Positions 7,671 to 10,000 of a DNA stretch of 10,000 bases are shown here, piece after piece. Position numbers and translations under genes: made by a program. This DNA comes from Actinidia chinensis (taxonomy: Eukaryota; Streptophyta; Magnoliopsida; Ericales; Actinidiaceae): positions 4,907,273 through 4,917,272 of the forward strand of contig CM018898.1 in NCBI GenBank assembly GCA_009663005.1. Direction: 5' to 3'. A model generated the notes under the pieces. It saw nothing but the letters and a program-made list of their open reading frames with translations. It ran no database searches and had not been told where the DNA came from. Numbering within the stretch: the first letter of the stretch is position 1; every line of letters begins with the position of its first letter.

Positions 7671-8365
7671 ACCGTGTATGCACAGACGAGTTTTCAAAAT
7701 AAATAATTTATTAACCAGAAAACCTAATCTTATGAGGTTAATGGGAGTAGGGACAAAAGGCGAAAAAAAATTAAGTAGGGGGCAAATCGAAAAAAAAATA
7801 AGTGGTCAATGAGTTAATGTGAATAGTGAAAAAATCGTAAAGGAAAAAATAATAAAAAGAAATTGCCAAATGAGTTAATGTGAGTAGGGGCAAAAACGAA
7901 AAAAAATAATTTTTTGTGAAAATCGAAAAAATAAATGATAAAGCCAAAGGCAAATTGAAAATAATTGAAATTCAGGATAAAAAATATAATTTACAGCAAC
8001 TTTAGGGACTAATCAATAAATATCAATAACTCTAAGGACCAAAATATCATTATCAAAAATTCTAGGGACTGTTCACGGGCAAAAACTTCAAAATCAGAAG
8101 TCTGGTCAAAAATAACAAAATTAAAAAGTTTAAAACAAGTGACATAATAAAAAACTTAAAAGGTCTCAAATATAATTTACAGGAAAATCTAGGGACCAAC
8201 TTGTAATTATCAGTAAATCTAGGACCGAACTGTAACACTCAAAAAATATAAAGACCAAACTTAATATCCGGAAGTCTAGGGACTGAAACTGTAATTTACC
8301 AAAAAAATTGGAGAAGGGCAAAATGGGAAAGAAAGTTGGTGGTCACTAAAATCACGTTCATTGGC
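7671..8365 (-). mobile_element. Short derivative unit 6 with decayed head and duplicated modules
   Basis: The head is a relic, 'accgtgtatgcacagacgag' (7671-7690), followed by the family's 'ttttcaaaataaataattta'. Three 'gttaatgtgagtaggggcaaa' type modules follow at about 7738, 7813 and 7873. The AT-rich middle found in units 1-4 is missing. The 'tataatttacag..aggga' block occurs twice (about 7986-8070 and 8169-8300), with 'gttcacgggcaaaaacttca' between. The tail 'gggcaaaatgggaaagaaag' and 'ttggtggtcact' end near 8348, then comes a TA tract. The reversed copy at 8881-9949 has the same doubled block. Confidence 0.6.
7738..7905. repeat. Three tandem 'ttaatgtgagtaggggcaaa' modules in unit 6
   Basis: The modules start at about 7738, 7813 and 7873, so the spacing is 60-75 bp. 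Each has the core 'gttaatg.gag.ag.g.caaa' followed by an A-rich run. The same core occurs once or twice near the head of units 1, 3 and 4. This is a minisatellite-like layer inside the larger unit. Confidence 0.6.
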
Positions 8366-8397
8366 ATATATATATAAGATATATATATATATATATA
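8366..8397. repeat. TA-rich tract at the right end of the direct array
   Basis: Alternating AT with a single 'aag' interruption near 8376. It marks the end of unit 6 and the beginning of the spacer, in the position where other units carry their terminal TA tract. Confidence 0.85.
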
Positions 8398-8880
8398 AAA
8401 GACAAATATTTTTGAATCTTTTAAATTATCTCTCATTATTTATGGTTAAAATCTATTTGAGTTAATTCAATGACTGAGATTTCACCCGAGACTATTTTTT
8501 TTAAAAAAAATATCATTTTTTTTTTCAAATGTGTGTGGTCCGCATAAGTTGTGATCTAATGGGCAGAAAATCTCTAAAACTGGGTATAATTTTTATCCAT
8601 TGGATTATTTTTTTAGTGAGACCTAAAAAAATAAATTAAAACACGCATTTTTTCTCTCTCTCATTTCTCTGTAACTAACAACAGTTGTTCAAAATTATTA
8701 TAATTTTTAATTTATTTTTTATTTTATAGCAATGTATTTTTTCGTGTATACATGCAATATATCTCTTATCTGACGTTTATATCTTATCTATTTTTTAAAT
8801 TGTAAAACTATACAGAGAATACCTAAGAGGTAGTCTTTTTTTTGGAGCAGTACCCGGGGGCTTGAGCAAATTATATTATA
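8398..8880. other. Spacer between oppositely oriented units, no gene recognised
   Basis: AT-rich sequence not shared with the array. It contains 'caatgactgagatttcaccc' and 'gatctaatgggcag', phrases of the kind often seen in other plant repeats, so it may be a fragment of a different element. A CT-rich 'tttctctctctcatttctct' (8651-8670) and a small inverted repeat AACAAC-a-GTTGTT (8677-8689) are present. Near its right edge 'cagtacccgggggcttgag' (8848-8866) resembles a family head that has lost its hairpin loop. No open frame of note. Confidence 0.5.
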
Positions 8881-9949
8881 TATATAAATGTGAGTTATAC
8901 AGTAGGGGTGACCACAACTTTCTTTCCAATTGTTGCCCCTGACTCCCAATTTTTTTTATAATTATAGTTTCAGTCCCTAGACTTCTAATCATTACGTTTG
9001 GGTCATAATAGTTATGATTATTACAGTTTGGTCGCCCTAGAATTACTTAATAATTACAGATTGGTCCCCTAAGAGTTGCTGTAAATTACATTTGATCCCT
9101 TAAGTTTGGTTATGTCATTTGGTCTTAAATGTTTTAATTTTATCATTTTGACCCAAAAACTTTTTAATTTTGGCAGTTTGGCCGTGACATTCCCTAGGAA
9201 TTTTAATATTACAGTTTAGTACCTAGATTTACTAATAATTATAGATTGATCCCTAAAATTGCCTGTAAATATATTTTTTACCCTAAGTTTAATTATTTTT
9301 AATTATTCTTTGGCATTACCAATTTTTTTTAATTTTGCCTCCCCATTTTTTTTTTGATTTTGCCCCTAACTGTATTTTTTTTCCGCATTTGGCCCATATG
9401 CATAGTAAACACACCATTAATTTTTTTCTCTAATTTTTCCCTACTCATATATAAAACTCATTTACTATCATTTTTTTTTATTTTTTGTACGATTTGCCAC
9501 TACTCACATTAACTCATTTAACCACTTTTTTTTATTTGGCCCCTTACTTAATTTTTTTCGTATGATTTTGCCCACTCACATTAACCATAAGATTAGGGTG
9601 TTCGTTAGGGATTGCTTATTTGAAAAAATGCCCTGAATAGCACGGTTATTCTGATTTGGCCCCCGTAAAGGAGTGTAGTAGGTCCAATATCCCCACCCCT
9701 TTTTTTTTTTGATTTACCCTTTGTAACTTTTTTTTAACTCATTTATCACAATTTTTTTTTTGATTTTGCCCCTTAGTGAAGTGAGTAATAGTAGCTCATT
9801 TGAACGATTTTTTTTTCAATTTGTGCCATTGGTAATTTTATTACCACCATTTGTTTGTTTCCGATTTTGCACCTACCTCTATTTTTATTTCGATTTGCCT
9901 CTTCAAATTAACTAGCCCGTGCATAGCAACGGCGCCATACCACACGAGT
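8881..9949 (+). mobile_element. Inverted Helitron-like derivative copy (same type as units 5+6)
   Basis: Read on the plus strand it starts 'tatataaatgtgagttatac' and then 'ccacaactttctttcc', the reverse complement of a unit tail. It continues with two blocks of 'cagtttggtc..cctag' modules (about 8960-9090 and 9180-9290) and several 'actcacattaact' modules. A relic internal head, 'gccctgaatagcacggt', lies at about 9630-9646. The short head segment at about 9770-9949 includes 'agtgagtaatagtagctcat' and 'tgtttccgattttgc'. This order mirrors 7371-8365 exactly, including the doubled block and the internal relic head, so the two are reversed copies of one derivative. It is closed by the terminal hairpin at 9915-9933. 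Confidence 0.68.
9915..9949 (+). other. Helitron-type 3' terminal hairpin of the inverted copy
   Basis: GCCCGTGC (9915-9922), loop 'ata', then GCAACGGC (9926-9933). The second arm differs from the perfect GCACGGGC of unit 5. It is followed by 'gccataccacacgagtag', where the usual end would be CTAG-T, so the terminus is decayed. Its orientation confirms that this copy points opposite to the array. Confidence 0.62.
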
Positions 9950-10000
9950 AGATATATATATATCCCACATTTCCAAACAGTAATCACCCCCCACTATATA
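9950..10000 (+). mobile_element. Probable start of a further inverted unit, cut by the window edge
   Basis: After a TA tract, 'cccacatttccaaacagtaa' followed by 'tcaccccccac' resembles the reverse complement of the tail found at the end of unit 4 (aaatgtgagtgaacagtaac, then accacc). This is the position where the next tandem unit would begin if the inverted array continues. Only about 40 informative bases support it. Confidence 0.35.

Larger units (their letters stand above)
1565..8365 (-). repeat. Head-to-tail tandem array of a ~1.4-1.5 kb Helitron-like unit
   Basis: The same order of blocks recurs. First comes a head of CTAG plus hairpin and 'gagttttcagaataa', then 'ttaatgtgagtaggggcaaaat' type modules, and then 'caaaattgcacact' type modules. 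After those come 'agggaccaatctgtaatta' type modules and a tail of 'gggcaaaatgggaagaaaa' followed by 'actattcactcacattt'. Heads lie at 1565, 4425, 5933, 7371 and (decayed) 7671, with a head-less junction at about 2957. Spacings are about 1.4-1.5 kb, or twice that where a head is missing. No unit encodes a protein. Strand is given by the Helitron reading, in which the hairpin end is the 3' end. Confidence 0.85.

Noticed and set aside
7609..7953. Overlapping open frames on opposite strands (7609-7812 plus, 7771-7953 minus)
   Set aside because: Both fall in units 5-6 across A-rich modules and a decayed terminal hairpin, with no protein-like features.
1565..8365. CRISPR-like array of repeats and spacers
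   Set aside because: The repeated modules are degenerate, unevenly spaced and nested within 1.4-kb units. The context is a plant-type genome, and no cas-like genes are present.

Overview
This window reads as AT-rich intergenic DNA from a flowering plant nuclear genome. The signs are long (TA)n microsatellites, a Mutator-like element with long terminal inverted repeats, and Helitron-type ends (a short GC-rich hairpin next to CTAG-T). The 'agggaccaaa..tgtaattat' and 'ggggcaaaatcgaaaa' modules are also of a type common in plant non-autonomous transposons. I cannot name the species. I find no convincing protein-coding gene, tRNA or rRNA. The open frames present are short, low-complexity, and lie inside repeats.

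Layout. Positions 1-753 are AT-rich sequence with a (TA)20 tract and nothing I recognise. Positions 754-1546 are a 793-bp element with imperfect terminal inverted repeats of about 165-180 bp, most like a non-autonomous Mutator-like element. Its interior has a slightly GC-richer, gene-leader-like stretch and could be a captured host fragment. A (TA)9 tract follows, and then from 1565 to 8365 there is a head-to-tail array of a roughly 1.4-1.5 kb non-coding unit. Units 1, 3 and 4 start with CTAG-like sequence, a hairpin of the type CCGTGC-tat-GCACGG, and then 'gagttttcagaataa'. Full units end with 'actattcactcacattt' and a TA-rich tract. Unit 2 (2957-4424) has lost its head. Units 5 and 6 (7371-7670 and 7671-8365) are short derivatives.

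After an unrecognised spacer of about 480 bp (8398-8880), the last stretch (8881-9949) is the same derivative type as units 5 plus 6 in the opposite orientation. Together they form an imperfect inverted repeat of about 2.6 kb. The final 50 bases look like the start of another inverted unit.

Read on the minus strand, each array unit ends with a hairpin, about 8 nt, then CTAG followed by T. This is the expected 3' end of a Helitron, so I interpret the array as tandem non-autonomous Helitron-like elements. No Rep/helicase coding sequence is present, and a canonical 5' TC end is not clear. The main interest is structural: a Helitron-like family behaving as a kilobase-scale satellite, with internal minisatellite modules, derivative forms and a large palindrome. 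Copies differ mainly by small insertions and deletions, so long-read assembly error must be considered before reading biology into individual differences.
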